Source of the DNA: Dryomyza anilis
Lineage: Eukaryota > Arthropoda > Insecta > Diptera > Dryomyzidae
Assembly: GCA_951804985.1 (NCBI GenBank)
Contig: OX638132.1
Location: forward strand, 42,150,744 to 42,214,743
DNA length: 64,000 nucleotides
Direction: 5' to 3'
Of this stretch, positions 11,612-22,071 are shown in pieces. A model generated the notes under the pieces. It was not told the DNA's origin. It saw nothing but the letters and a program-made list of their open reading frames with translations, and did no database searches. Position numbers and translations under genes: made by a program. Numbering within the stretch: position 1 is the first letter of the stretch; every line of letters begins with the position of its first letter.

Positions 11612-12320
11612 CCAAGTAACCACTTTGTGGCAACTTAAGTGGTAGCCACACAATTGCCATTAAAGTGTTCGTTCTAAATCATGCGATTGCCAGTCAAAAA
11701 GCCCTGGGCGAGGCTTAGTTGCCACAAATTTCGATCCATTAAAGTGTCGGTTCACCTATTTGGAACTTGAAAAGTAATTTTAAATGTGGAACTTGTGAGG
11801 ATTAAAAATAAGAATAATGAAGATCCTACGCAGTTCCATGAGCGTAAATGTTTGTCATGTTTTAAAACTGCACATAATGTAAAAAATATGCTAAGGCATA
11901 ATAATATAAGTCTTTACGAACAGATTTTCGGTAAACTACAACTCTAATTTAACAAACGGTTCAAGTTTTCGGGTTAGAGCTTATATGCTACCCTCTGTAA
12001 TTTTAACGCGCACCTAAATAATGCATTTTGTGAACATTTTTTTAAAAAGTAATTTTTGTTATTTCTTAAATTATACTATTCCGACTATCCTTTTTTTACA
12101 ACCCAAAGTTCCATGGACATGTGTAGTGGATATAATAAACATTTTATGTATAATAATTTACATTTATACCATTGTAAAGATAATTAGTTATATTATTAGG
12201 TTCTTCCTATTAGGTTCTTCATTATATACTTGCAACATATGTGGAACATAATACATTTTATAATTTTCCACTATTTTGCCACGTCATAACAACAAAGTTA
12301 GCTCCGCCCATTATCGTATA

Positions 12321-13110
12321 CACGCATAGAAATCTATTGTTAAAATTTACAATAAATCTTTGTCATTTGAATTTAATATAATAATAAAGTGGCAACACTT
12401 TTTTTTCTGTCTCAGCAAACTTCAAAATAAAAAATCAAAATAAAGAAACTTCAACTACTATTTTTTTTTACAAAATCGATGCAGATTTTTCGCAAAATGT
12501 AAGATATGTTATTAATTAATATATTTAAGAAACTAATTTTTATTTTTAGGACAGAGTCAGTGAACATTTCATTTAATTCTCGACTGGTAAAATCATGCAG
12601 GACATTGAACTGGCACCCGCCTATCGACATATAGTTGGCGACAGGCCATATACATAGCGACTTGATGCTCATGGCACTGCAAAGTGTCTCGAGCAGCACT
12701 TCCCGGAAACTACTGTGATGTAGTCCGTTTTAATGGCGAGATAGTCACGGATAATGATGACGAGAATGAGCGGCATGTGCATGTGTTAAACGCTTGCCTA
12801 TGGACTTTTTTAAAATAGTTTTTAATTATTGTATAGTTTTTAATTCAATAAAAAATATACAAACATTAAACATTTTGTGTCGTTTTGTACATACGCAACA
12901 AAAACAGTTTACAAATATTAAAAATTTGACAATTCCATTTTATTTAAAAATGACAATAATGATTGTTTTCAGTCACAATCGAATTATTGTTGGAAAATAA
13001 CAATACAATTTTTAAAACCGACAATAAATTCACAAAATTATAATGGGATCTATTTTGAACATACATATTGTTATTTTATTGTTGGATCTAACAATATATT
13101 TCTATGCGTG
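12321..13110. mobile_element. Nested TIR element 1, non-autonomous, with intron-like segment
   Basis: Begins CACGCATAGAAAT and ends with the inverted ATTTCTATGCGTG, flanked by TA. It interrupts the right inverted-repeat arm precisely, so its ends are well supported. Its right 150 bp (TTGTTGGAAAATAACAAT, then GGGATCTATTTTGAACAT) match the right end of the element at 16360-17012. No transposase is visible. Inside, 12499-12549 looks like a short intron and is followed by GC-richer exon-like sequence to about 12785. Confidence 0.8.
12499..12549 (+). other. Putative short intron in TIR element 1
   Basis: Donor AAAAT|GTAAGA, internal ATTAATTAATATATTTAA, acceptor TTTTTATTTTTAG. Its 51-bp length is typical of fly introns. 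The internal A/T block closely resembles those at 15128-15185 and 16490-16548. Confidence 0.45.
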
Positions 13111-13154
13111 TATGTTCCATTATCGGCATGTATGACTTATATATCACAGCATTC

Positions 13155-13437
13155 CCAAGTAGCACAATCAACTGAGAAAGTAAACGTTATATGGCATAAA
13201 ACTGTATGAACGTCGTGTAACTACTGTAAGTGTTGGTCTTTATAAGTCCCATTAAATTCAACGTGTAAAGGTTTATTGAACTAATAATACAACTCGTATA
13301 CAGCGACATTAGTTGCTTCTGTGGTAGGGACTACCCAATCTTAATAGAGGCATCACGACGATTGCATGCCTGTCTTCTATGCACGAGGACCCGGGTTCGA
13401 ATCCTGCCTGCGGCAATATTTTATTTTTAATTCATTT
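13155..13437 (+). other. Unassigned sequence with tRNA-like 3' half
   Basis: GACCCGGGTTCGAATCCTGC (13391-13410) is an excellent pol III B box/T-arm, preceded by GCATGCCTGTCTTCTATGCA, which can form a short stem. No convincing A box was found, so this is likely the 3' part of a tRNA-derived SINE rather than a working tRNA. Confidence 0.4.
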
Positions 13438-14245
13438 TTAAACCCTACACTAAGAGGGTATATTTAGTTTGGTACGCCGTTTGTAACACCCAGAAGGAAG
13501 CATGACCTCAGCATGACCTCAGCATGACCTGATCATGACCTCCTGAGTCGATTTAGCGATGTTCGCTTGTCCGTCTGTCTGTCTGTTGAAATCCCTACTA
13601 CTTAAAAAATTGAAGAATTGATTAATGAAACTCATAATTTAGATTACTTAAATAACTACGCTGAATTTGCGAAATCGGTTGTGACCTGTGATCTGACCAT
13701 TTATATTCAAATAACTCATATACAATTTACATCTACACACACAGAGAACTGATTTGTTGCGGCAACCAACTAATTGCCCTACCGAATCATTTGGTGGCGG
13801 CAACCTCTTGATAAAGTAGTTGCAACAACCACTTACTCAATTACTCAATTTTACTCAATTACAATACATATAGAATACATAAATAAATATGTTATAATAA
13901 AATTTCAATTGGATTACCGTTTTGGAGGTTACCACAACCTCATGTTAACCGATTACGAGGTTGTCACAACCTTATGATCACCGACTTGGAGGTTGCCACA
14001 ACCTCATATTGCTATTGATACAATAGCGTACTCAGTTACTACAAATGTATTTCGGTTTAACCTCCAATTAACCTCCAGCCAATAGAGAATTATGAGGTTG
14101 TTGCAACTACCATATCAGTTGTTGCCACAACCGAATGATTCTGTAGTTGGTTGCCGCAACAAATCAGTTTTCTGTGTGTAAATTCACCTACTATAAAATG
14201 TCCCTACTATAAAATTCCCATGTGATCTAACCTTCCCAACTGGTT
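13438..14245 (+). mobile_element. INE-1/DINE-1-like element, diverged, with nested MITE
   Basis: Starts AAACCCTACACTAAGAGGGT, continues TTTGTAACACCCAGAAGG and CTGAGTCGATTTAGCGATGT with CCGTCTGTCTGTCTG, and finishes CCCATGTGATCTAACCTTCC at about 14240. These are the head, 'GTCCGTCTGTC' core and tail seen in the clearer copies at 50489 and 59784. The 13736-14179 MITE splits it. No coding capacity. Confidence 0.65.
13736..14179. mobile_element. MITE, family A copy 1 (TIR ACACAGAGAACTGATTTGTT)
   Basis: Left end CACAGAGAACTGATTTGTTG then CGGCAACCAACTA; right end is the inverted TAGTTGGTTGCCGCAACAAA then TCAGTTTTCTGTGTG. TIRs exceed 35 bp, and the interior is rich in GAGGTTGTTGCAACAACC-type words that pair across the element. 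It has no coding capacity, and TSDs are not clear. Confidence 0.85.
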
Positions 14246-15127
14246 TTTATTTTTATTTATTATTAATTTTTTTATTTATTATTTATTATATTTTATTATT
14301 ATTATATAATCCATGATAATGATATTTAAACATTATTATAATATGAATGTTGCAATTTAATAATTAATTCACATAATTAATACCACAGAGAACTGATTTG
14401 TTGCGGCAACCAACTACCGAATCATTCGGTTGCGGCATCAACTGATAAGTAGTTGCAACAACCTCATAATTCTCTTTTGGCTGGAGGTTAATTGGAGGTT
14501 AAACCGAAATACATTTGTAGTAACTGAGTACGCTATTGTATCAACAAATTAAATGACAAACGGCAACCTCATAGCTATCAGCAGTTCGGTTTCCAATTTC
14601 TTGCCAAAAATTATGGATACATGCAGAAATAAATAAACTTCAAAAATGTTTACAAGTCACAAACTATACGAAATTCATTAATTAGGTAAAATGCGTAATA
14701 AATATGTGAATATTAATAAAATAAGGAATTAATTCAATACAAATTGCTGTTTAGCTAATGAAATATAATATAAATTAAAAAATATGTAGCCATATGTGGC
14801 ATTAGAAATAGTTTTGTATTTTTTTAATTATGGTGCAATAAAATATAAAATGTGTCCTCATAATGTTTTTATTTTTCAGGGAACACACCCAGGGAAAAAG
14901 TATATCGAAAATTTTACTACGTTTCATATATTTTTACTATGCACAATAACATTTTATAATTGTTAGCGTTTCTAGTAAATGTACTATGATTTGGTTTGAT
15001 CATTAATATTTCATAGTAAATTGTATGTCAAAATCATCGTTTTCTTTGCCAACAACCATTCACAGAAAATTTCTCGAAATTGGCTGTCATTTTTCTTTTG
15101 TCATTTATAAAAATTGTTTAACAACGG

Positions 15128-15185
15128 GTAAGCTATCACAAAATTAATTAAATATATTTAAATAATTATATTTTATATATAACAG
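15128..15185 (+). other. Putative short intron in TIR element 2
   Basis: Donor AACGG|GTAAGC, internal ATTAATTAAATATATTTAAA, acceptor ATATATAACAG. It is 58 bp long and homologous in its centre to the putative introns at 12499 and 16490. Confidence 0.45.
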
Positions 15186-15477
15186 CTGGCGGCAACACGA
15201 CGGATGTCTTTAGTATTATTAGGATTACTGACGCCCGCAACTGCCGCCACCAGATTAAAGTTCGTGAAGAGTGTAAAGGGGACACGGTAGCCGAGGGAAG
15301 GACGACTAAAGTCTGCGAAAGCATCCGTCGATACCAAGGAGCGGCAGTTGCATCTGCGTGTCGCTGCGAACTGATCGCAGTTCGTGTTGAAGTTGCTAGC
15401 ATTGCGTGGCGATTAGCAGCGATTTTTTCTTTCATTATCGTCGCTTTTGGAAATTGTTCAAAAGTGGCGCCCGACTG
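15186..15477 (+). CDS. Possible captured exon, unknown product
   Basis: After the acceptor at 15185 a frame stays open for about 98 codons: AGGNTTDVFSIIRITDARNC, then RHQIKVREECKGDTVAEG, to CSKVAPDCG, stopping at 15481-15483. A possible donor (CTGCG|GGTAAT) lies at its end. GC content is well above the surroundings. The minus strand is also open here (15166-15591, 141 codons), so openness alone is weak evidence of coding. I recognise no domain on either strand. It may be a fragment of a host gene picked up by the TIR element, or a regulatory or untranslated exon. Confidence 0.25.
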
Positions 15478-16359
15478 CGGGTAATGGGTCACTAAATAAA
15501 TTAAATCTTTAAATTTATTTTGCCACCTCTGTTGCCGCCTCTTTCTTCGATACTGTGAGCCACAGTAACCGAACCATCCGCCTGCTTTCACAAAGTAACC
15601 GTTGCATCAACGCAGTTCCAGCTAGCGCACCTCGAGAATGTCTTGCAGATGCTGGAATTGCGCGATGGACAGCAGACTCGCCGTTGTCTAGGTTATAATG
15701 TATTTCATTGGAGGACGACGTTGACTTTTCGCAGCTGTCGCATTGTAGTCGAATATTATATTTTAATATATTTGTTTTGGATTAAAATACCATAAATAAA
15801 AATAATTTTAAATGTCAATATTTCCATTCATTTGTATTTGAATTAAAAATGTTATTAAACATAGTAAATTTATATGCAGTATATTGTAAACAAAAAAACA
15901 TTATTACACATAGTAAATTCAAATTAAACATAGTAAATTTGTAACATTTGACAATTTAAAATAAATACTATGAAAAATAATGTTTTTACTATGACTAAAT
16001 TTGACTTCATATCGTTAAGATATATAACGGATTTACTATGAATCATAACGGATTTACAATGTTTTTTCCCTGTGTGCAGGAATTAATATATTTAATTTTA
16101 AAAATTGTGTGCGTGACATATTTACGCATCAAAAATACCGATAGAATACTTTACATAAATAAGTTTTCTATATAAAAAAAAATATTCTTAAAATAAAATT
16201 TCAATTGGAGGATTCAGCATGCTTGCTGACTTGGAGGTATGCTTGCTGACTAGGAGGTTGGTACAACCTTATAATCAGCAAGTTGCCGCAACCGAATAAT
16301 TTGGTAGGGCAATTTAGTTGGTTACCGCAACAAATCAGTTTTCTGTGTATAATTTACTA

Positions 16360-17012
16360 TGTCTTCGTTTTTAACTGAGCAACAGAAAAAGGCAACACGT
16401 TAAGTTTGGTTCAGTTTTCTGTTGTCAAACTTTATTATTGTGTTAATATTTCAATAAGAATTTCAAAATATTTTCTACAAAATTGTAAGGTAAGAATAAA
16501 ATTAATAAATATATTTAAATTTATTTAGTTTAGTTTTGTTTATTTCAGATACGCAAACTTAACTGGTCTTCAAATTTAACTGGCTTTCAGACCATGCAGC
16601 GCACCGATTAACCGCATATTGAAATGCCAACAGTTGCAAAGATCAAAACGTTGTCCATTGTGACTGCGCTCAAGACACGCAGTTTTCCGTATTTTCCCAA
16701 AAATGTTCGATGAGCTTAAATGATCTGCTACAGGAGTCGGGACCCCTGTTTGCCTACTCTGCGTAGTTGATACACGTGATTTATTATGTTTTTTTTTTAA
16801 TATGTTGCATTAAAATGAATTTATTGGAAATAAAAAATTTTAAAACAATCGATTGACATTTTTTGTTTTTATTTATTGATAATCTAATGACGTTACAAAA
16901 TAACAATCTAATTGTCAATCCGACAATAATTTGACAATGCGGTTATGAGATCTATTTTGAAAATCGAGATTGTTATATTATTGTCGGAAATGACAATATT
17001 TTTCTGAGAGTG
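16360..17012. mobile_element. TIR element 3, left end lost or unclear
   Basis: The right end (ATCTATTTTGAAAATCGAG, then GACAATATTTTTCTGAGAGT to about 17012) matches the right end of element 1. On the left, GAGCAACAGAAAAAGGCAAC resembles the left subterminal part of element 1 (GGCAACACTTTTTTTTCTG). It holds an intron-like segment (16490-16548) and then about 200 bp of GC-richer sequence with a 30-codon frame (MPTVAKIKTLSIVTAL...) and AATAAA words downstream. Confidence 0.6.
16490..16548 (+). other. Putative short intron in TIR element 3
   Basis: Donor TGTAAG|GTAAGA, internal ATTAATAAATATATTTAAAT, acceptor TTTTGTTTATTTCAG. It is 59 bp long, and its centre is homologous to the other two. Confidence 0.5.
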
Positions 17013-17399
17013 TATCAAAAAATATTTTATTTAAAAGTTGATTAATTTATATATGGAAATACTTGAAGTCTCCCTTATACAATGTACATATTGACGCATT
17101 GAATACAGAAAAAAATTCCGACTCTTTGCTCTCAAGAGTTTTAATTTGGTAGATAATTTACATCTTCTTCTTCTATACGAAGATCGTCTGAAACTACTAA
17201 TAGCCAGATATTGTATCTCACATATGAGTGACAAATATCGAGTTGTATTCTCAAAAGTTGTATTTCATATCTTTACGAATTCCGCCCGTCAAGCCTTACG
17301 TTCTGTTGAAAATTTAGAGTTGATTATTTTAGAGATTTAATTAAAAAAACACTTTTTAATTTTAAAGTTGAAAAACATTGTATTAATTTTTAACGACCT
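17013..17399. other. AT-rich stretch, no recognised gene
   Basis: Lies between TIR element 3 and the 3' end of the LOA-like LINE. Short overlapping open frames on both strands (17031-17340) show no domain. Confidence 0.5.
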
Positions 17400-17431
17400 C
17401 TTTTGAATATTAAGTTATTTGTTTTAGGGGC

Positions 17432-17872
17432 TCAAGATCTGCCTTCTAATTCTAGAAAATGCTGGACAGTCACTGTGGTGCCAGTTTCTTCATAGCAGGC
17501 AGAACATAAGGCGCTTTCGGCCAGGCCGATTGCGTTCAAAGCCATAAGAGCAGCCTGACTATCACTGCAAACTGATATAGCCCGGTTCTGCCATCTATTA
17601 TCCGCAATGTAGTCCATAGCCATAAGTATAGCATAGACTTCGGCTTGAAATACCGAGGCATTGTCGCCTAAGGCGAAGTGAAGTCTGCGGTCATCCGGTT
17701 CCACAAACACTCCAGCACCAGATCCCTGATCGGTTCTGGAGCCGTCTGTGAAAATGCGGTGTGACCCTCTACCTGGCTCACAGTCAGGCGTTAGCCAGTC
17801 TTGAATGTCAGGTTGGCAGACCTCAAAATTTCGTCTTGGTAATATTTCTGTTATCATTGCATCAGAGGGCAT
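17432..17872 (-). pseudogene. LINE ORF2 RNase H domain
   Basis: In the same frame as the RT segment, after a stop. Visible catalytic residues are IFTDGSRTDQGSGAGVFV (first Asp), SVFQAEVYAILMAM (Glu) and ISVCSDSQAAL (second Asp). The C-terminal His/Asp block is not clear and the frame ends LELEGRS then stop, with TVTVQHFLELE resembling the usual Cys/His tail. RNase H degrades the RNA strand of the RNA-DNA hybrid. Its presence is the main reason for placing the element in the LOA/I group. Confidence 0.85.
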
Positions 17873-17959
17873 CTCCAGTAGACAGGTGTCTAATGGAGTG
17901 TCAAGTGCAATGTCAGAGATATTCCAGGGAACATTAAACCAGAAACCACCTCGTTTTAG

Positions 17960-19231
17960 TCACCAGCAGCCTTTCATGGCTTCGCCTCTGATGAAGATGT
18001 CAAGTGGTGGTAGGTTTAAGATTGCATTCAGTGCTGGACCAGGTGTAGTGGGAAAGGCACCCGTAACACCCAGACACACGGTTCTCTGAATATTGGCAAG
18101 ACTAGTTGTCACGCATTTTCGCGACAGCTTGTTCCACCAGACTACCGATGCATATGATATCATCGGTCTTATCATTGCCGTGTAAATCCATAAGATTTTG
18201 CTCGGCGATAGTCCCCATGTCTTCCCAAAAATTCATCTGCATTGCCAGAAGGCTCGCGAAATTTTATTTTCAACATGTTTTGTCCAAAGTAGTTTACTAT
18301 CTAGAGTTATGCCCAGATATTTTACTTCGTTAGACAGAGGAATAGTGACACCCTTAAGTACTGGTAGAGATAATCCTGTCATTATTCTTTTCCTAGTGAA
18401 GAGAACAATCCCTGTTTTGTGAGGGTTGACGGAAAGTCCGTTTGCAGTACACCAGCTGTCAATTCGGTTCTATGAGTTTTGTGTTTTAACACAGACCTCA
18501 TTGAGGGAAAAGCCTGTGGCAAGAATGGCAACATCATCTGCATAGGCCTGGGAATAGACACCTGGTCTATCGAGATCGTTGACTAGAGAGTCAACCAGCA
18601 TACACCAGAGCAGGGGGGAGAGAACGCCTCCTTGAGGACAACCTCTATTCACCCCTGCCATAATATACTGACCGCACTCCGCCTCAGAAGTGATGGTCCT
18701 AAACATTAGCATTGACCTTAGCCATTTGACCAATGTTTCATCTATTCCATGCCCTCTAGCTGCGTCACACATTCCATCAAAAGTCGCATTATCAAAAGCA
18801 CCCACGATGTCAACAAATATGCCCATCACGTACATCTTCCTCCGAAAAGCATGCTCGATCCGGCCAACCAGATGTTGCAATGCTGTTTCACAGGATTTTC
18901 CACGTTGGTAGGCATGTTGTCTTGATGATAGTGGGTACCTTGACGGCGATGTTTTTCTGATGTGCAGCTCAACTAGTCTTTCTAGACACTTTAGTATGAA
19001 GGACATCATACTAATGGGTCTGAAGCTCATGGCTATGGAATAGTCTTCTCTTCCAAATTTAGGAATGAAGGCTACTTTAACTAAACGCCAGGATGACGGA
19101 ATGTATGCCCATGCGAGACTTGCTCTAAAGATCTTCTTTAGGCATGGTAGCAATTGGGTTGTACCTTCCTGTAGCATGACTGGGTAGATGCCATCCGGTC
19201 CAGGTGACTTGAAGCCATCAAAAGAGGCCAC
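17960..19231 (-). pseudogene. LINE ORF2 reverse transcriptase
   Basis: The domain runs KSPGPDGIYPVMLQ, SFRPISMMSFILKCLERLVE, HAYQRGKSCETAL, MGIFVDIVGAFDNATFDGM (motif A, catalytic Asp in FVDI), VNRGCPQGGVLSPLLW (motif B) and YSQAYADDVAILA (motif C, YADD catalytic box intact). After a stop at about 18468 the same frame continues with SVNPHKTG, VKYLGITLDSKL and IRPMISYASVVWWNKL (thumb and connection). The core catalytic motifs are undamaged, and breaks are a few stop codons. It copies LINE RNA into DNA at the nick. Confidence 0.9.
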
Positions 19232-19290
19232 TGCTTATTGGATAGCTTCATCGTACACAACCAATCTGGCAACCTGCCAGTCATGTTTTG

Positions 19291-19707
19291 TCACATAAGG
19301 GCTGTTATTGCAGTCCCCAGTGCTGGGATTACTAGGACACTGAGTTCCTCTGTCTTAGACTCAGTATACGAGCCATCAGGTCTCCGCAGTGAGTCCAGTC
19401 GAGCAGTTCGGTCTCTTTTAAGAAACTTGACCAATCTGCTAGTCTCACTGCAGTATTCGATGCTACTGCAGAAGTCTTTATAGGAAACACTTTTCGATTT
19501 ACGAATTCGTTTCTTATACTCTTTCTGCTTAGCTCGATAAAAAAACCAGTCAGAGTCTAAGTTGCTCCTTAGGGCCCTATTTAGAAGCTTTCTGGAATCC
19601 TTGCGCAAGGTTTCAAGACAAGCGTTCCACCAAGGAACGGGAGGTCTAGATAACGTTTTTCGTACCGGACATGTTCGTACAAAACTTGAATTTATGACAT
19701 CGTTCAT
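19291..19707 (-). pseudogene. LINE ORF2 endonuclease-RT linker
   Basis: The frame reads TCPVRKTLSRPPVPWWNACL, then KDSRKLLNRALRSNLDSDW and FYRAKQKEYKKRIRKSKSVS. The 'PWWN' and basic 'YKKRIRKSK' blocks are typical of the linker between endonuclease and RT in LOA and R1-like elements. It is in a frame different from both neighbours, implying frameshifts at each end (near 19705 and 19235-19290). Confidence 0.75.
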
Positions 19708-20421
19708 AGCTTAACGGACGTCTCAATACTTTCTTTGGTACGAATTCTGACAGGAATATTGAGGGAATTCTCAAGTTCATGTCTGAAGCGTGCCCAGTTC
19801 GTTTTTCTAGGGTTTCTTACCGTCATAGAGGGCAGCACCTCTCGGTCAGTATGAAACTCGATATACCTGTGGTCCGATAAAGAATCTTCTCTAAGAACCT
19901 TCCAGTTAAAGATTGACTCTCTCAGTCTACAGTTAGACAAAGTAAGGTCAATCACTTCCTGTCTTCTAGCAGTCACAAAAGTGGGTTTATTACCAGTGTT
20001 GTGAATGTTCAACACAGTGTGTTGAGCATTAGCGTCACAGCAAATAATAAGGCCGGTCTCCTTAAGATCACAGAACTCTATGAGCTCAACAATTGCCTTT
20101 GGCGGAGGAGGCAGTAGTGAGTCATAGGGGAAGTAGTCTGAGGCGACAATCAGATGTTTCCATCCACTATCGCTTTCATAGCTCACTTTGGCTGCCACCA
20201 GGTCTTGCCCACAGAATTGGGTTAACTTGGTGACAGTAAAGTGTTTCGATCCTATAAGACAGCTTCTAGGCCTTGCGGCTTGCTCTTCGTATAGTATGGT
20301 TTCACACCCATGGTTCTTGAATAGCTGTGATGTGAGGTAATGTAAGCAACATGGAGAGCCGCTTACCTAGTAAAGCGGTAGCAGCTTTAGAATGTTGCAG
20401 ATTGGTCTGAGTAAATATCAT
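19704..20421 (-). pseudogene. LINE ORF2 endonuclease
   Basis: The frame from the ATG at 20421 reads TQTNLQHSKAATALL and HITAIQEPWV (the N and QEP motifs of LINE endonucleases), hits a stop after EPWV, and shows disturbed sequence (a likely small deletion) before continuing as HLIVASDYFPYDSLLPPPPK, LIICCDANAQHTV (DAN-H motif) and VLREDSLSDHRYIEF (SDHR catalytic end). All key blocks are present, so the domain was complete before decay. It would nick chromosomal DNA for target-primed reverse transcription. The next segment begins in another frame at about 19707. Confidence 0.82.
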
Positions 20422-20458
20422 GACAGGATTATTAACTCGTTTCCCTTCATATGCCTAT

Positions 20459-21920
20459 TCATTTGGAATTGATTCGGAATTTGATTCGTCCAAAGAATAA
20501 GTTTAGATGGTTGTCGTACTTAGATAGCATGACATCTAACGACTTCTGGTCTAAGCCAACAACCAGGGTTGAGCCCTCCTTGTCCTCCGGACCTCGCTCT
20601 GGTTTATGGCTATAGATTTTCCATCCGTTCATTTCGATGCCCTGGTTCTGAGCACGTAGGCAGGCAAACACTTCCGCTGTTTTCCTGATAGGACCAGGTA
20701 TCCAGCATATTGCTCGCCTGCGTTTGGGTTCGTCTCCGCTGAAAACAGCGAAGCGCGATTTGCCCAAGGGGGGGATTTTAGCAACGGCTGTGGCAATCCA
20801 ATCGAAATTGGCTTGAGAAGAGCATATCACCTTCATGATGCCATCACTCGTCTCATAGCCGTTTGCACTGACACCGCCGGTGCTGACTAGCCGCCAAAGA
20901 TGATCGGTGCAGTGTATTACTTCTGCATCATTCATCTTTTGCTCCTTCCCCAATTTGCCAATAATCGAAACCGGAAGAGCTTTGCGAGCAACATCACGAT
21001 ATGATACTGCTAGCCTACCTTTGCCAGTGGATGTTGAAGGCAGTTCATCCGCAGCCGATCCGGAACATGAAGCACCAGTGCTCTTGCTTGTGGAAGCAAT
21101 ATCACTGGAAACTGTCGAGTTCTGGGAGTTACGGGGTTTCGCAGTAGCAGTGAAGGTTTTAAACTTCTTGCCATTGCGCTTCTCAGGTGCATTGGCAGCC
21201 ACAACAGCAGCAGCGGATGGTCCGGCTTCAGTCGGAGTAACCTCCACCGATCTATCGCGTTTTGCTGTGGTAGCTGGGGAAGAGAAAGCTCCAGCGTCGC
21301 CTTTAGCCTTTTCAGCCTCTTTGCGATCTTGCGCTTTATTCTTCCTTCTCCTACTCATCTGGGCATCGGACAACCTGACCTCTGTATTCAGAGATCCGGG
21401 TCCGGTCTCCAATGGAAGTTTAGCTACCAGTTGGGCGTCGGTCTCTCTAGGATTAGATGCTGGTAAGACACCACTTTCCTTCGATCGACCCATGTTTCCA
21501 AATACGTGACAGAAAGGAGCCCTGACAGGAAACAACACTGTCGAGCAGCCATACAGTGGAGTCATAGCCGAACCGACACTTTCCTCTACTTGTTAGGGGA
21601 ACCGCTACGTTGTCGTTATCTTCCTCTAGATTCCTAGCTGTCTCATAAATTTGGGAGCTGGAGGGGCACGATGAACCCCCTGCTACAGGAGCAGAGAGGT
21701 TCATCGTACCAGGGTTGGTTGCGTGGATTGAGGCCTCCAGAATCCTTGCCTCAGCCGCCGAAGCGGGTGGATTGCCACTTTTGTGGGTACCACCTGGAGT
21801 AGTTAAATCTTTATGTTGACCCATCGCGGTGGTGTAGGGGTTTTTAGAGTCTGCCACCCCACCAATAAAAAAGACTATGGTAGTATTTAGTTCATTACTC
21901 ATCACAAGCCTGTCTGACAA
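20459..21920 (-). pseudogene. LINE ORF1 (gag-like nucleic-acid-binding protein), frameshifted
   Basis: An N-terminal part in one frame (21920-21453: Ser/Gly/Pro-rich, starting near MSDRLVMSNE) passes by a frameshift near 21570-21600 into a second frame (to 20459). The second part has a basic, lysine-rich patch (MSRRRKNKAQDRKEAEKAK), an Ala/Ser/Thr-rich linker, then a folded-looking C-terminal half (YRDVARKALPVSIIGKLG ... PKRRRAICWIPGP ... LDVMLSKYDNHLNLFFGRI). That half resembles the DUF4780-type domain found in ORF1 of insect LOA-like elements (from memory, not searched). I saw no CCHC zinc knuckle. It would package element RNA. Position directly upstream of ORF2 supports the call. Confidence 0.7.
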
Positions 21921-22033
21921 GGGGGACCCTACCAGAAACTTAAAAAAAAAAGTTTCCGTCAGCTTAGCCTTATTGAGTCATTGTAACTTAAGCCCCCACA
22001 CCACGTCAAGGGAACCACCACGTGGGGCTAAAA

Positions 22034-22071
22034 CATAGCCCCTTAATCATACAATGAATTAAGGGGCTATG
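22034..22071. other. Perfect 14-bp hairpin in LINE 5' region
   Basis: CATAGCCCCTTAAT (22034-22047) pairs perfectly with ATTAAGGGGCTATG (22058-22071) around a 10-nt loop. It lies in the probable 5' untranslated region of the LOA-like element and would fold in its RNA. Confidence 0.8.

Larger units (their letters stand above)
7741..13154. mobile_element. Large long-inverted-repeat (fold-back type) element
   Basis: Sequence 7741-8438 recurs inverted at 11612-13154, once a nested 790-bp insertion (12321-13110) is removed from the right arm. Matching landmarks, outermost inward, are AATGC-GTGATATATAAGTCA, GGGCGGAG-TAACTTTGTT, GAAGAACCTAATAGGAA, AACTTGAACCGTTTGTTAAA and CCACAAAGTGGTTACTTGG. Arms are roughly 700 bp around a spacer of about 3.2 kb. 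No transposase is visible in the spacer, so it is non-autonomous or an IR pair created by two insertions. No target duplication could be fixed. Confidence 0.75.
11612..13154 (-). repeat. Right inverted-repeat arm (interrupted)
   Basis: Reverse-complement partner of 7741-8438. The arm is split at 12320/13111 by a TIR element, which must therefore be younger than the arm. Confidence 0.8.
14884..16076. mobile_element. Nested TIR element 2, with intron-like segment and GC-rich cargo
   Basis: Left end CACACCCAGGGAAAAAGTAT; right end ATGTTTTTTCCCTGTGTG. Both subterminal regions are built of TTTACTATG / CATAGTAAA words in opposite orientation. CAGGGAA on the left and CAGGAA on the right may be an imperfect target duplication. 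A short intron-like segment (15128-15185) is followed by about 500 bp of much GC-richer sequence (15186-15700). No transposase motif was recognised. Confidence 0.75.
14384..16347. mobile_element. MITE, family A copy 2, carrying a nested TIR element
   Basis: Left end CACAGAGAACTGATTTGTTG at 14384; right end GTTACCGCAACAAATCAGTT then TTCTGTG to 16347. The internal block CCGAAATACATTTGTAGTAA near 14505 is inverted relative to copy 1. The element is split by the 14884-16076 insertion. Confidence 0.8.

Noticed and set aside
15463..15480. TGGCGCCCGACTGCGGG, reminiscent of a retroviral primer-binding site
   Set aside because: No LTR upstream and no gag/pol downstream; it lies in GC-rich cargo of a TIR element, so a chance match is more likely.
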